Shown piece by piece: positions 10,680 to 21,820 of a stretch of DNA of 64,000 bases. Position 1 is the first letter of the stretch; every line of letters starts with the position of its first letter. Location of the stretch: contig CM055097.1 of NCBI GenBank assembly GCA_029204225.1, forward strand, positions 59,142,143 to 59,206,142, read 5' to 3'. The notes under the pieces were generated by a model, which searched no databases, had not been told where the DNA came from, and was given only the letters and a program-made list of their open reading frames with translations. Position numbers and translations under genes: made by a program. Origin of the DNA: Diphasiastrum complanatum. Taxonomy: Eukaryota > Streptophyta > Lycopodiopsida > Lycopodiales > Lycopodiaceae.

Positions 10680-12640
10680 TTGCATTTGTTACAGTTTGGA
10701 GAGACCCATGAGTTAGCCATTTATAATGGCTTGACCTGTTGGCCGGATTTAGGCAGATACACGTGCCATCCTCATAGTGGCGGTCATAATGTCATTGATT
10801 ATCTCATGGGGTCACCATCCTCCATACCTCTCATATCCGATTTTCATATCTCTTACACAACCGTCTCTGATCACTCTTTTCTCTCTTTCACTATTGGTGC
10901 ACCCAGATATACATTTAGCCCTCTATACATACCAGTCTACCAGGAGTATTTGGCCTCATTACTCCATTCTTTTCCCCATGACAGTACAATTGAATCATAA
11001 GCTATACTACCAGCCCGTCCTTTACACCATCCGTGGTGTGATACTAAGTGTCACTCTCTTCATCATCTTGTCACCCGTGCACGTACTCATGCTCCTCCCG
11101 ACGCTCATACCATCGTACACTCCGCCGTAATTAATGTGCCTATGATGACTCCGAAGGAAAATGTCTAGTTGACCTTCTTTTCAACTCTTCCTCAGGCGCT
11201 TTTTGGCGTGAGTTTATCCCTCGTGCCCCACCACCTCTCCTGGATGACCTCCACAAATGAGCTGACTATGCTACTAGGTTATATACTATACCCACTGCCT
11301 CACCCATTTCTCTCTCTCCTCGACCATCGAAGTTTACCTTCTTCCCCTCTAATATGGTCCTTACGGCCATCAAGAGAATGGCTAGAGATATTGAGGACCT
11401 TGAATCCGAACTCATAACTCATGTTGCTGTCATAGTTGCTTCCTCACTAGCCAATCTCCTCAATTCCGCAGCAGTTTATGGATTCCCATCATCCTGGTGC
11501 ACCAACATCATCCACCCTATTCACAAAAATGGTGATACCATGATTGTTGGTAACTATCGCACTATCATGATTGGGCATGTTCTCGCAAAGCTATATAGTA
11601 CCATACTTCAGTTTGCAGTGAGCTCAGAGGCAAAATCCAGGAGACTACATGCTTTGGGCCAGGCAGGGTTCCGAGCCCACTATTCTACCACGGACCATAT
11701 CTTCACTCTCCGAGCCTTGATTGAGGGAGCCAAGCACAAGAAAGAGAAGGTTTATTGTTGTTTTGTGGACTTCAAAAAAGCCTTTCATTCTATGCTCCCT
11801 ACTTATCTATAGACTTCGTGACCTGGGTTTTTCCATTGCCATCATTCTAGCTGTGATGGCTCTTTATGAGAGAGTCTTGGGTTGTTTGCGACATAGGAAT
11901 GGTATTTCTGAGCACATTTGGAGCACCATTGGGGTGAAACATGGTTATTCTCTTTCAACCGTTCTTTTTGGATTATACATTGATGAGCTAGAAGGAGTCA
12001 TCTCACAGTGTGGTAGATTTGAAGTGGCGATATTCTAATTGCCATTCTTCTTTATGTCGATGATGTGGTACTAGTCTTCTCGACTAGGGAGGGGTTACAG
12101 AGGTAGTTAGATTGCTTATAGGCCTTTTGTACCATTGCGAAGACCAAGGTTATGGTCTTCAACACTTCTAGAGCTTTCATGCAATGTCAGGAGCTCATTC
12201 TTGATGGACAACCTTTAGAGGTGGTCTCTTCATACACTTACTTGGGGATACTTTCCTCTGGCCCTACATTCAGCATTCAACAGGCTGCCACCACTCGACT
12301 TTGGAAGGGACATGCCTCCCTTGTTCAACTGGAACAGTTTTGCTTTTGGAAGTCCATTTGGGATGTTCAGAGTAAGTGTAGACTTTTTTTATATTATTGT
12401 CACTCCCACAACCTTATATGCAGCAGAGACGTGGTGTACCGGTCTTTCCTCCTCACACTGGGCCAGGATTTCGAGATTATAGACTACCATGTTAGCTCAT
12501 GTGATTTGGGCGAAGCCCTCTATTCCACAGGAGATCCTCCTTGTCGAGCATGTGCCTTTGCCATTAGAGGAGATAGCATTGGAGCAAGAAAAATTTGCCA
12601 TGGTTTCATTGACGGTTTAAGGTGTGCATTGTGGTTTATC
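10680..12640 (+). pseudogene. LINE B ORF2: endonuclease end, reverse transcriptase, C-terminus
   Basis: From 10680 the endonuclease C-terminal half is readable (LAIYNGL, VIDYLMGSPSS, SDHSFLSFTI). The RT follows from 11354: [72 protein letters not shown]. The catalytic box ILLYVDDVVL lies at 12043-12072, after a frameshift near 12035. KTKVMVFNTSRAF and SYTYLGI follow. Motif order and spacing are those of LINE reverse transcriptases that prime on nicked target DNA. Stops at 11810 and elsewhere prevent expression as one protein. Confidence 0.88.
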
Positions 12641-13315
12641 ATTTGTGTTTTGTGCAATGTGCAAACCTCAATGATTGTGCATTGAATCTTGATCATTGAT
12701 CATTCAAGAATGATGGATCAAGATTGATAGTTCAGTGAATCATTTCATATCTGTTTCTTATTTTTGTCATATCTCCTACTCATGCACACACTTTGAATCG
12801 GACTTCAATCCTTGAGGTAAGGAAAGGAAATGCTAATGGTTATGCCACAATTCCAAAACAACTAGGACTTGAAAATAGCTAACTACCTTGCATCCAATCT
12901 TAGACAATTACATTTTTATTCAAGAAATTTGTGGCAATGCCTTCGTGGTATACCACAAAGTTCTTGTTTATACTTGATTGGGTAATATGAGATAGTGAAA
13001 TTTTGAGCAGTGGGATATCTTTCAGAAGAGTCTTGCATTTTTAATAATTTAAGCAGCCCAAATAGATCAAATTAGGGTGACATATTAGTTAACGTGTTGC
13101 CCCGACGTCTGGCTTGCAGCAGTTCAACTCTTAGTTGCTTGAGAAAGATGTAACCATTGTGTTTGCATTTCAATAAAATATTTGTGACTGATAAATTACC
13201 TTAACAATATGTTTCATGCAAAATAAGAGTAACAGTTTGATATAAAGTGCATGGCTTCTAACTTACTGTCTGTTGGCTTCATAACTGTCTGTCTGTTGGA
13301 TTCATACACTTGCAG

Positions 13316-13456
13316 TTTGTGGACGAGAAGATACCGTGGGCCCACTTGGATGTTGCAGGGCCTGTTTGGAATGAGAAGAAAAGCTGTGCAACTGGTTTTG
13401 CTGTTCCGACTCTTGTGGAATGGATCTTGAAGCACTCTTCCGAAGCATCTTCATAA
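13316..13456 (+). CDS. LAP: Leucyl aminopeptidase (M17), last exon
   Basis: 46 codons plus a TAA stop. It starts directly after the acceptor cttgcag and continues the frame of the 6357-6544 exon. The encoded [20 protein letters not shown] and [14 protein letters not shown] are the C-terminal signature of plant M17 aminopeptidases, where H(L/I)D(V/M/L)AGPVW is nearly invariant. The last residues (SSEASS) vary in the family. The exon has no defect. Confidence 0.94.
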   Translation, partial: FVDEKIPWAHLDVAGPVWNEKKSCATGFAVPTLVEWILKHSSEASS

Positions 13457-13615
13457 TAGAAGAACAAATGGACCTCTGGTTGTATTGCAACATATGAAAA
13501 GACCGCACAAGTGCTCTTCTTGATCTTTTGGACAGTAAATTATGAGTATGTGTTCTCAGACTTTGTCAGCCGAAGGTGAACATTCTTGACAATAAAACTT
13601 TTGGGGTCTCTACAT
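13457..13615 (+). terminator. 3' UTR and poly(A) signal of the aminopeptidase gene
   Basis: Downstream of the TAA the first canonical AATAAA is at 13591-13596, about 135 bases after the stop. This is a usual distance for a plant 3' UTR. The cleavage site is not visible from sequence. Confidence 0.55.
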
Positions 13616-16061
13616 TTTTCAATGACTCGCTGCAAACTAGAGGCAACTTGGAAATGCATACACATAGAAGGCCTGAATCAAATTTATATCATGCGTGTTA
13701 TGTGTACAAGGATGGATTTCCAGAGAGGCTCTTGGGTAGAAGTAAGAGATCGCGAAAGAAAGATTGTGTCTTTTAGACTATGAAGTGCTTAGAGTTATAG
13801 CAGTTGTCTGCCCTTCGTATACAAAAAACTTCATGTGATCTGAATATAATTTCCTTATTTAGCTTGACTTTTTTGATTAGCTAGAGACATCATGGGTTAG
13901 TTGAGAATTGGTGGTTGCGATATAGGAAAGTCTTGCAAAGTTAAATTACAATACTTACTTTTAAGTCCATATGAATCAAATTCAGATAGATGATCAAACG
14001 CTGCGATGAGCAGCAATCTGTTTTAAAACAAGGAAAATCAAGTTTTGGTACATAAATATGTGAACTGTTTCTTGAAACAGCAATTCAATGCGTTGGAAAG
14101 ACAAAAGTGCGGACTAGGTTTTTACCATCTGGTATATCCTTTTCAAAGGGTGCATTAAACTGTCAAAGCAGTCCAAATATGCTTAGGCAAAGTTAAAGCC
14201 AAGGGAAATCAACATTGTTTTATAGTCGGCACACTTCATCGTGTCAACTGAATTATTTAAGGTCTCGTATGGAAACTTATCACCTTCACTCTAGCTATGA
14301 AAGTGCTGTTAAGTTATTTGCTATGTGATGCTTATAGATCGAGCCGGATGCTAACAGTGTTAATTCTGATAGCCGAGCAAAGATCTAGTCTTCTGGTTCG
14401 TCGTTATGAAAGCGAATGTAAATTTGTGTTTCTGCATGTGACCTGTTTGAACTCAGGATTGCCTGCTTCCTTTGTTATGTTGGGTACTGTTGTCAACATA
14501 AAGTTGATACATCTGTAATGCCAATTGGAGATTGGTGATTCAAAAGAGTGTCGGATGTGAGGAAATGGTAAAAGTGCTCTCAAGGATTTTGACACCATTG
14601 ATCGATATCTCCCTAGTCTCTAAACAAACAGGACCTACATCAAGCAAGAAAGCTTTCTAAAATTCCTACATAAGACCCAGAGATCTGTCGTCCATTGCAT
14701 AACCAAGGCCTTATCTAAGTTCTTGCAAGGTAGACAGGCTCCTATACATTTTCTCATTAGAAAGTTTTTTTTAATATGTATTGCAATAATGATTTTAAAA
14801 GGTGGAGAACTTTTTCCTCAACAATTTTCCTATGAATATATCAAACATTTTGTTCGCTTGATCTTCATATAATCACCATATAATACTATGAAATCTCTCC
14901 CGGCTGAATTTCTCTTTAATATGTTAGAAGGAACTGTTAAAAGCTCACCTCCCTTGCTTTAAGTAGCTTAGTCTGCAAACCATTAGAACATGAAACAAAG
15001 TCTGCTTGTTGCATAGACGAAATCCTACAATTTCCTCATACCTCAAATATCTTTAAAAAAAAAACTGAATCGTACTAAGCATATCCTCAAGCTCGACATT
15101 TTCTCATTAGAGCCCATCTCCTCACCAATGACCACTTTTTATTCAGATTTTAGCATCACATGTTGTATATGCAACTTGATTGAGAAACATTGGCATCTTG
15201 CTTAAGTGATTTTTTTTGTCTTTAAACTCCAGTGATCAATCTTTAATTTCTTTCTTGCAAATGGATCACTACCATCAAATTTGGACTTGGAAGTTTAAAA
15301 GAAGGCTACTTGCAGCACTTCAATCTAGGATTAATTAGTTAAGCATCGTATCTTTTTCGATGAAATAAAATATTGATTCAAACCCCAAGTGCACATGGAT
15401 GCAACAATCGTACACAATAAGCAGCACATGCAAGACTAGTAAGTGTATGCATGACTACATGCATTTGACCAACACCATGTTAGAATAAGAGAGGAGACAA
15501 CCATGAGATATTAATATGGCGATTAGACATTCGTCGGATGTGCAACAATTACCAACTCAAAGAAATGGCACTTCCAGACTCATGCCACATGCTACATCAC
15601 AATACATTTGGATGAGATAACCCATGCAAGAAGCATTGCACCTAGAGCTGATTCTCCATCATAATACACTCGTGGCAGAGGACATCTTTTACATGAAGTT
15701 TGAACTTGCATCTCATGCCTAAAGCTAGCATATACAAGAGAAACAACTACACACATACTTATCTACATGATTAGATTGACATGCATTGCTCGACAATACA
15801 AGGAAATGAGAGCGTAGGTTGTAGTAATATTTGATTGCTCAATATCTTCACGAACCAAGACACAAAATACATTTGACACCTCTTGGTGGCTATGGAAAGA
15901 GAGAATCTTCCAATTGAACCACCAAAAACATAGATATAGGTGCAAGAACTTGGAGCTAGGAGAGGACCAAAATCTTTTTGCCCCAGCTTCTATTATAGAA
16001 CGATAGGCCACTAGCGTTTGAAAGCAAAAAATTCACTAGTCTTCAGTTGTGTTATACTACG
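13616..16061. other. Intergenic, AT-rich, no recognised feature
   Basis: Short random open frames only, the longest about 80 codons and none with a recognisable motif. No tRNA, clear repeat or transposon domain was seen. Confidence 0.5.
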
Positions 16062-17110
16062 CAAAAAAAAAAATTATTTGCAGTTATCCATGCACTTAAA
16101 ACCTGGAGACACTACTTGTATGGTAGTAAGTTTATAGTGTATACGGATCACCAACCTCTTAAGTACTTTTGTAATCAACATGATTTTTGGAGTAGAATTG
16201 ATGCAAGAATTTGATTATGAAATCCGTTATAAGAGGCAACTCTAATCAAGTTGTGGATGCTCTCTTAGTCGGATTGGTGAGTTTAATGAATTGATTTTCA
16301 CCTAGATTTTTAAGGATTTATATCTTTCGATCAAAGAAAAATATGAATTCTCATTTTGGTCGAACAATTTATCATTCGAAATGGATTGCTATTTCGAAGT
16401 GGGAACATTAGACTCGTGAATTGATCATAAGAGAGTTCTATTGGCCAAAACTCAAGTCATATGTCGAGTCATACGTGGTTAAATGCAAGCTCTGTCAACT
16501 AGGTTGAACGCCTTAATACTGGTGGAATATCCTTGATAAGAAATGGGAGAGTATATCGATGGACTTTGTGGTAGGACTTCCAAAGACCCAACGACAAAAT
16601 GATTCTATTCGGGTTGTAGTGGACAGGTTAACCAAGTTAGCTGTGTTCATACCAGTTAAGTCAACTATCAAGGCTTCTGAATTAGCCCAGATCTTTGTTG
16701 AAAGATTATTTCGTTGTATGGACTACCGAGTGACCTCGTTAGTGATAGAGATCCTAAATTCACGGGTGAGTTCTGGTCACCAGTACTCCATAAACTGGAG
16801 ACTTTCCTTAGTTTTAGATCTTGAATCGGATGGCCAGACAGAAGGGACTAATCCGACTATGGAAAACATGTTGAGGACATGTTTCTCATAGGCAATCTCA
16901 TTGGGAAGATTACATTCCTATGATTGAGTTAGCATGCAATAGTAGAAAGCATTCTGCTATCTGTTACAGTCCTTTCATGCTTATGTATGGTTTTCAACCT
17001 AGATCTCCAGTTAATGTGGAAACAAAATTTGTTAAGATCTTGCATGATATGCAAGAAATGCTGCAAGTGGCTAAGGATAGCATCCGCAATTTTGGGATCT
17101 TAGTTTGAAA
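16062..17110 (+). mobile_element. Ty3/gypsy fragment: RNase H end and integrase
   Basis: Starts after an A-run with [16 protein letters not shown] and YTDHQPLKYFCNQ, the RNase H C-terminal half, then broken integrase: [16 protein letters not shown] at about 16545 carries the first catalytic Asp. ESDGQTEGTNPTMENMLRTC and [20 protein letters not shown] follow. The second catalytic Asp region (expected SDRD) is eroded to SLVIEIL. It is related to the integrase of the chromovirus at 32612-36440, especially to that element's second integrase segment. No LTR was found on either side. Confidence 0.88.
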
Positions 17111-17154
17111 ATGAAACATTGGAGAGAGTTGGTGAAATTGTGATTTCTAGCTTC

Positions 17155-17315
17155 AAGCTTTTGTAGATTGTTCTTATGCATGCATTTATTCAAGTACAAT
17201 ATATTGATTATCACTTGTGGTCTATTCTCAAGCTTCTATCTTTGTAGATTGTTCTTATGCATGCATTTCTTCAAGTACAATACATTGACTCTCATTTGTG
17301 GTCTTTGAGAGTTTA
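17155..17315. repeat. Tandem duplication, about 81 bp x 2
   Basis: 'tgtagattgttcttatgcat' at 17162 recurs at 17243, each followed by 'gcattt.ttcaagtacaata.attga' and a 'cttgtggtct'-like end. It directly follows the gypsy fragment. Confidence 0.75.
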
Positions 17316-19203
17316 TGAAAGTCTAAAATTTCAATCTTTGTGTGTAGAATTGACATGTGATTGTATAAGACTCAAATAGATTCTAGTCAATTTCTTTTGT
17401 GAGAGGGTGAAGCTCAACGAGTCATCCATATTTGAGTGTATGACCTTGGTTGAGATTTTGGTGGAATCTTAGATTCTCATGGAGGGTGGCAAATACTTCC
17501 AAAATGTTCCTACATTTTTGGAGCTCAATTTGGAGTTTATGAACATCAAGTAAATAGATGCCTAATAATTTTCATCTAGCTATGTACGTGTGGTGTGGCC
17601 TAGACATGTGGTCATCCAATCTGATGCAAAGTAGCCAAAATCTATGGGCTAAAATTTTGACTATTTTTTCATAGATCCTAGATTCTAGGTAATTTGACTA
17701 AATGAGCAATCTAATACATATGACTTGGATCTAACTAGGCTAGGCCTATACTTCACACATGGCGTGTAAGATCAGATTATTTACAAAAATATATGATAAA
17801 TCAAGCTAGTATTTTGCAATGTTTTACATATCCAAGGCCTAAATGTTGTATCATTGCAAATACCTTCTATTATAAATGTTATTTATAATCAAGATGCATT
17901 GATACATTTTTAAAATCTCAATAATGCAAAACCTAATTGATGATTGTGTCCTGAGAAACCATTGTTGCGATTAGTGGTGAATGACATTTTCAAGGAGATA
18001 TTATTCACATTTTTACATATCAACAAATTAAAGAAATCTATGAATGCCACAATTGGGTCAACTTACATGTACTAGTCCAACCACTCTCCAATCTACTTTT
18101 AGACAAAATGCGAAGTCATCAATGAATGTGTATTGCAAACACATCATTTTTAAATATTGCACAATTGTGATTGGTTGTTGCAAGATACTAACTAAAATCA
18201 TTATTTGGTATCATGAATTTAATATAATAGTCAAACTTATGAAATCTACAATTAATATAATCATCATGAATTAGCTTGACACAAACGTGTATAAAAAAAA
18301 TTGATATCACAAATATGTGATGATCAATCAAATACCATCTACTAAGTCCTTTTTTTATGTCTTTACCAATTTATTCATTGTAATGGGATGTATGGATAGA
18401 GTTGTTGACTGTAGCTAGAAAGGTGCAAGCATGAATCCTGACCACTGTGTAATGACATCTAAATGGCTAGGCCAAGTTATATACAACAACCACTAGTTGC
18501 TTAATATTGTTACAAAATAAATAAAATAAATTTCAAACCCTTCAAGTGAAAAAGAAAAATGTCAACTACTGCAATATTTCTAAGACATGTCCTATGAAAC
18601 AATTGGTTACTTCTCATCCAATTTTATTCACTGATATGTTTTCATTTCAAACATTTACAAAAATCCAAAGAATTACAATTATGGTGAGCCTTTGTCGTAT
18701 GCCACAATGACCTTGTTCATGCATTTAAGTCCTTAATATTTCATGTTGTATACATGCTTCAATGGTTAAAATTCTATTCACTTGGATATTGACTAAACAT
18801 AATGTGACAATTAAAAAATCTCAAGATTGGACGTTGGCTTAAAACCCACATGCAACTTACGAAGTTGTGTCGTTAAGATACTATCAAGGCATTTTCCCAA
18901 GCGCATTAGACTGTAACTATAGATACGAGAAAAGGGTTACACCTACCTCCTAAAAATTCAGTTTAATATTTCCCAAACATCAATTGTACAATTGCTTTTC
19001 TTGAATATTAAAAGGCTCGTTATCAATAGTCACTGAAATTCCAATTTGAATTGAATGCAATACAAACTAGTACAATAGTGCATGAATCAGTTGATTGAAA
19101 TGGTAGTATGAATGGTACCCTTAAGATGTCTTATGTTGCCTTGGTATATGAAATTACAAAAGCAATATGCATCCTAGTTGTCCCACTTACTATCTTCAGA
19201 TCC
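17316..19203. other. Intergenic, AT-rich, no recognised feature
   Basis: No coding signature, RNA gene or repeat could be recognised on either strand. Frames are short and stop-rich. Confidence 0.5.
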
Positions 19204-19410
19204 AAGGAGTTGGCTCAGCCGGTTGGCTTGGCGTCCAAAGTTGTTTTGGTCCCAGGTTCAAGCCCCCATTGGAAACCAAGATGAGTCACAGGCTGATCAT
19301 GATAGCTAAAAAATTGTCTGACTTGTGTTTACACACTCATTTATGAATGTAGCTCATGGCCCTTGAGAGGATGAACATATAAGAACCTATCAAATAAATT
19401 ATGTAATGCT
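19204..19410 (+). mobile_element. tRNA-derived SINE
   Basis: The RNA polymerase III promoter of a tRNA-type SINE is present: box A TGGCTCAGCCGG at 19211-19222 fits TRGCNNAGYNGG, and box B GGTTCAAGCCC at 19255-19265 fits GGTTCRANNCC. Their spacing (33 bases between) is that of a tRNA. The part after 19275 is unrelated to tRNA and would be the SINE body. It is not a tRNA gene: the flanks of the two boxes cannot pair into an acceptor stem. The right end is uncertain, since no clean tail or target duplication was identified. Confidence 0.72.
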
Positions 19411-21764
19411 GCTCTCTAGTGTGTGATTATTTTGAATAACTGAAACTGTGTTTTGACCATTCAGTGGTCTCAATTCTTCCAGATTCCTTGTATTGATTGT
19501 GTCGATTCGAAAATGAACTCAAGAATAAGTCCTATAATAGTACTATCATCTATTTTACAATCAACTAAAAGGTATAACTAAAGTTGCCTTCCTAAACATA
19601 AGTTCACTTTCTTCAGTGTGTATAAAAAATTCACAGGAGTAACAATATATCTGTACCCTTATGTTGCAAGACCTCACACATCTCGTGCTTGTATTTGGAG
19701 CTGCCAGGACTAATTGACAACTTTATTCTGCACGCTTATTTCCTAAAATCAACAAGGTCTAAACTTACAATACCATACCTTGCATTTTCACCCTTTCACT
19801 TCTTTCTTGAACAGAATATTTTGGTTCCTGGTATAACTGCATCGAGTTGTCTTATCTCAAACAGTAACTGCATTATATGTCCTTCGTGTGGAGAGTGGAT
19901 TCAATCTTAAAACCTTGATGAGAGAGAAGGTCTTTGCCAACAATCCACTTATAGAGGACTAAAACTGCATTAACTAAGCTAACTTTTGTCATCTATTTGA
20001 TGGGAAACAAATTCCTGTCAAACAGTAAAATAGAATACTTTTTGAAAGGGAAGATTCAGCTTAAGAACTAATTGTTTTTCATTGTTAATCAAACAGACCA
20101 TTTCTCATTGGGAATCAAACAGACCATTTCCACAACCCATAAGTGGTTTTCAAACCATAAACTGGTTCTCAAACGATTTACGGAACGAAGAAGTGCAACT
20201 TGGCAATAGAAGATTGATTGTCCACACCAACATCTAAGCTTTCCTTTTCAATTTCAGGATGTCACAAGGGCCAAGATGTTTTCATAATGTTTGATCTTCA
20301 CAGACAATCAAAATGTCACTGGTAAGAGCACAGAAATCTCGCTCTTCCTTGTGCATGTTACATATAACTGGGGCAGCCAAGTGCTTTGCTGAAGTATCTT
20401 CTTCGCCTTTGAATGGCCCAAACTGTACTCAGGTGCAAGTCACTTACACGAGAAATTTGACATGCTCATCTTATATCATTGTGGACCTATGGAATCTCAA
20501 TTAATCAGATACGTAACACATCTGAGGAAGGCACTTCTTGAATTAATGTGGTTGGTTGTACATAATAAGTATTAATAACATTGACCTATTTTAGGCTCAT
20601 GTAGGATGAGTAAGCTGATGAATCATCATGCTTCCTTAAGAAATAGTATTCTTAACCTTGCAGAGAGCTTTATGTCAATGCTATATCTCCTGCCTTTTTA
20701 TCTCAGCCCGTCATCCAACTTTCCATTCAAGAGGTGATCAGTCCTCAAAAGCACCAGTTCCTCTTGTCATTGTTCCCCAAAGACCAGCAATCCCAACATC
20801 ACTGCAGATATATTCCGAGCGTGCCACTGTCAGTCTCTATCAAGCATGTCATTATAGAGATACTGATGTGCCAAGAAGAGCAACCATTCCAATTTCTATA
20901 TGCTCGTAAAAGCTTGAGAAACTTTGATTTTCCTGGTTAGCATGAATGGACAAACTCCCATAATACACATGTAAATTAAGACCTCTGATAAAGACAATCA
21001 CAATCCCATCTATATTCGAAATTTATTATTTAGAGGGGTTCAATTAGTTCTTTGAACAAACTCAATTAGTTATATTCAAAGTCAAAATAAGAGAAACTTT
21101 TAAGCCCAGGGTTAGTTCTAATCTTAGAAGCCCGTTCCAACCATTTTGGGTTGGAACGTTCCGTTCCGAAAGTTCCTGGAGTTCCTGGTCGGATCGAGTT
21201 CATGTAAAAAAGAAACAAGGCATCAAAGTGCCACCTACTGGCCGTTATCTTCCTTCTTCGCGATCTTCCTTCTTATGATATATTGAGGGACGCTTATAAT
21301 GCACTGAGGGACGCTACAGATCAGAAATCGATTTCCGTAGGTTCAAGACATGACATATATCCGAGCTAGAATCGCTGTATCTTGATACATTGAATACAGT
21401 CGTCAGAGGAAAGAGGCTGCCAACCACTGGCCTACATTCCAAAGATTTAACACATTGATCTTGAGTGACTTTCGCCACAACGCAAATTTAAATAAAAAAA
21501 CTGCCTTCAAAAAGCATGTCTGGTATGAAATGGGGCAACAATTGTTCAAACCTAGATCGGAACACTATTTTTGAATTGAATGTAATCACCAAACCCAACC
21601 AAATTCACATACACTTTGACAATTAATTGAATTCAGTTCAGACTTTGTTTAAGCTACTGTATTGACATCAAAAAACTAAAAAAAACATGTCAATTGAGGT
21701 CTGGCCGGTGGGTAAAAGTTGCCTCACCAATCAATGCTTAAGCTCAAGTATGCTCTTTAGTAAT
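19411..21764. other. Intergenic region between two convergent genes
   Basis: No gene is called. Two stretches look less random than the surroundings. One is an 83-codon + frame at 20658-20909 (containing FHSRGDQSSKAPVPLVIVPQ). The other is a 48-codon - frame at about 20445-20290 (containing LAAPVICNMHKEERDFCALT) after a possible acceptor. I recognise neither. The ZNG1-like gene's 3' UTR must occupy some of the right end, but no clear poly(A) signal was assigned. Confidence 0.45.
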
Positions 21765-21820
21765 TCATCCAAAACAGCTCTCAAAGGAGGACAGCAAAAT
21801 CTCCTCATTCAGGTATTTAC
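21765..21820 (-). CDS. ZNG1: ZNG1-like exon 9 with stop
   Basis: Acceptor cttgcag, then the last residues [18 protein letters not shown] and TGA at 21765-21767. With the other exon 8 donor this exon would stop after three codons. Confidence 0.9.

Larger units (their letters stand above)
10041..12640 (+). mobile_element. LINE copy B, broken
   Basis: A second LINE of the same family, right behind LINE A. It has a 5' UTR with a 23-bp tandem repeat, an ORF1 start, a deletion into ORF2, then endonuclease C-terminal half, reverse transcriptase and C-terminal region. No 3' tail was recognised, so the right boundary (about 12640) is approximate. It is damaged by frameshifts but is the best-preserved RT of the four LINE copies in the window. 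Confidence 0.85.
6545..13315 (+). other. Last intron of the aminopeptidase gene, 6.77 kb
   Basis: The intron runs from a GT donor at 6545 to the acceptor cttgcag ending at 13315. It contains LINE A (about 7414-10000) and LINE B (about 10041-12640), both in the gene's own orientation. The pieces 6545-7413 and 12641-13315 hold no gene, RNA or repeat that I can recognise. Confidence 0.85.

Noticed and set aside
15330-15390. Possible second SINE (box B-like gattcaaaccc)
   Set aside because: No acceptable box A at the right distance.
19204-19280. tRNA gene
   Set aside because: The A and B boxes are present but acceptor and anticodon stems cannot be formed; SINE is the better call.
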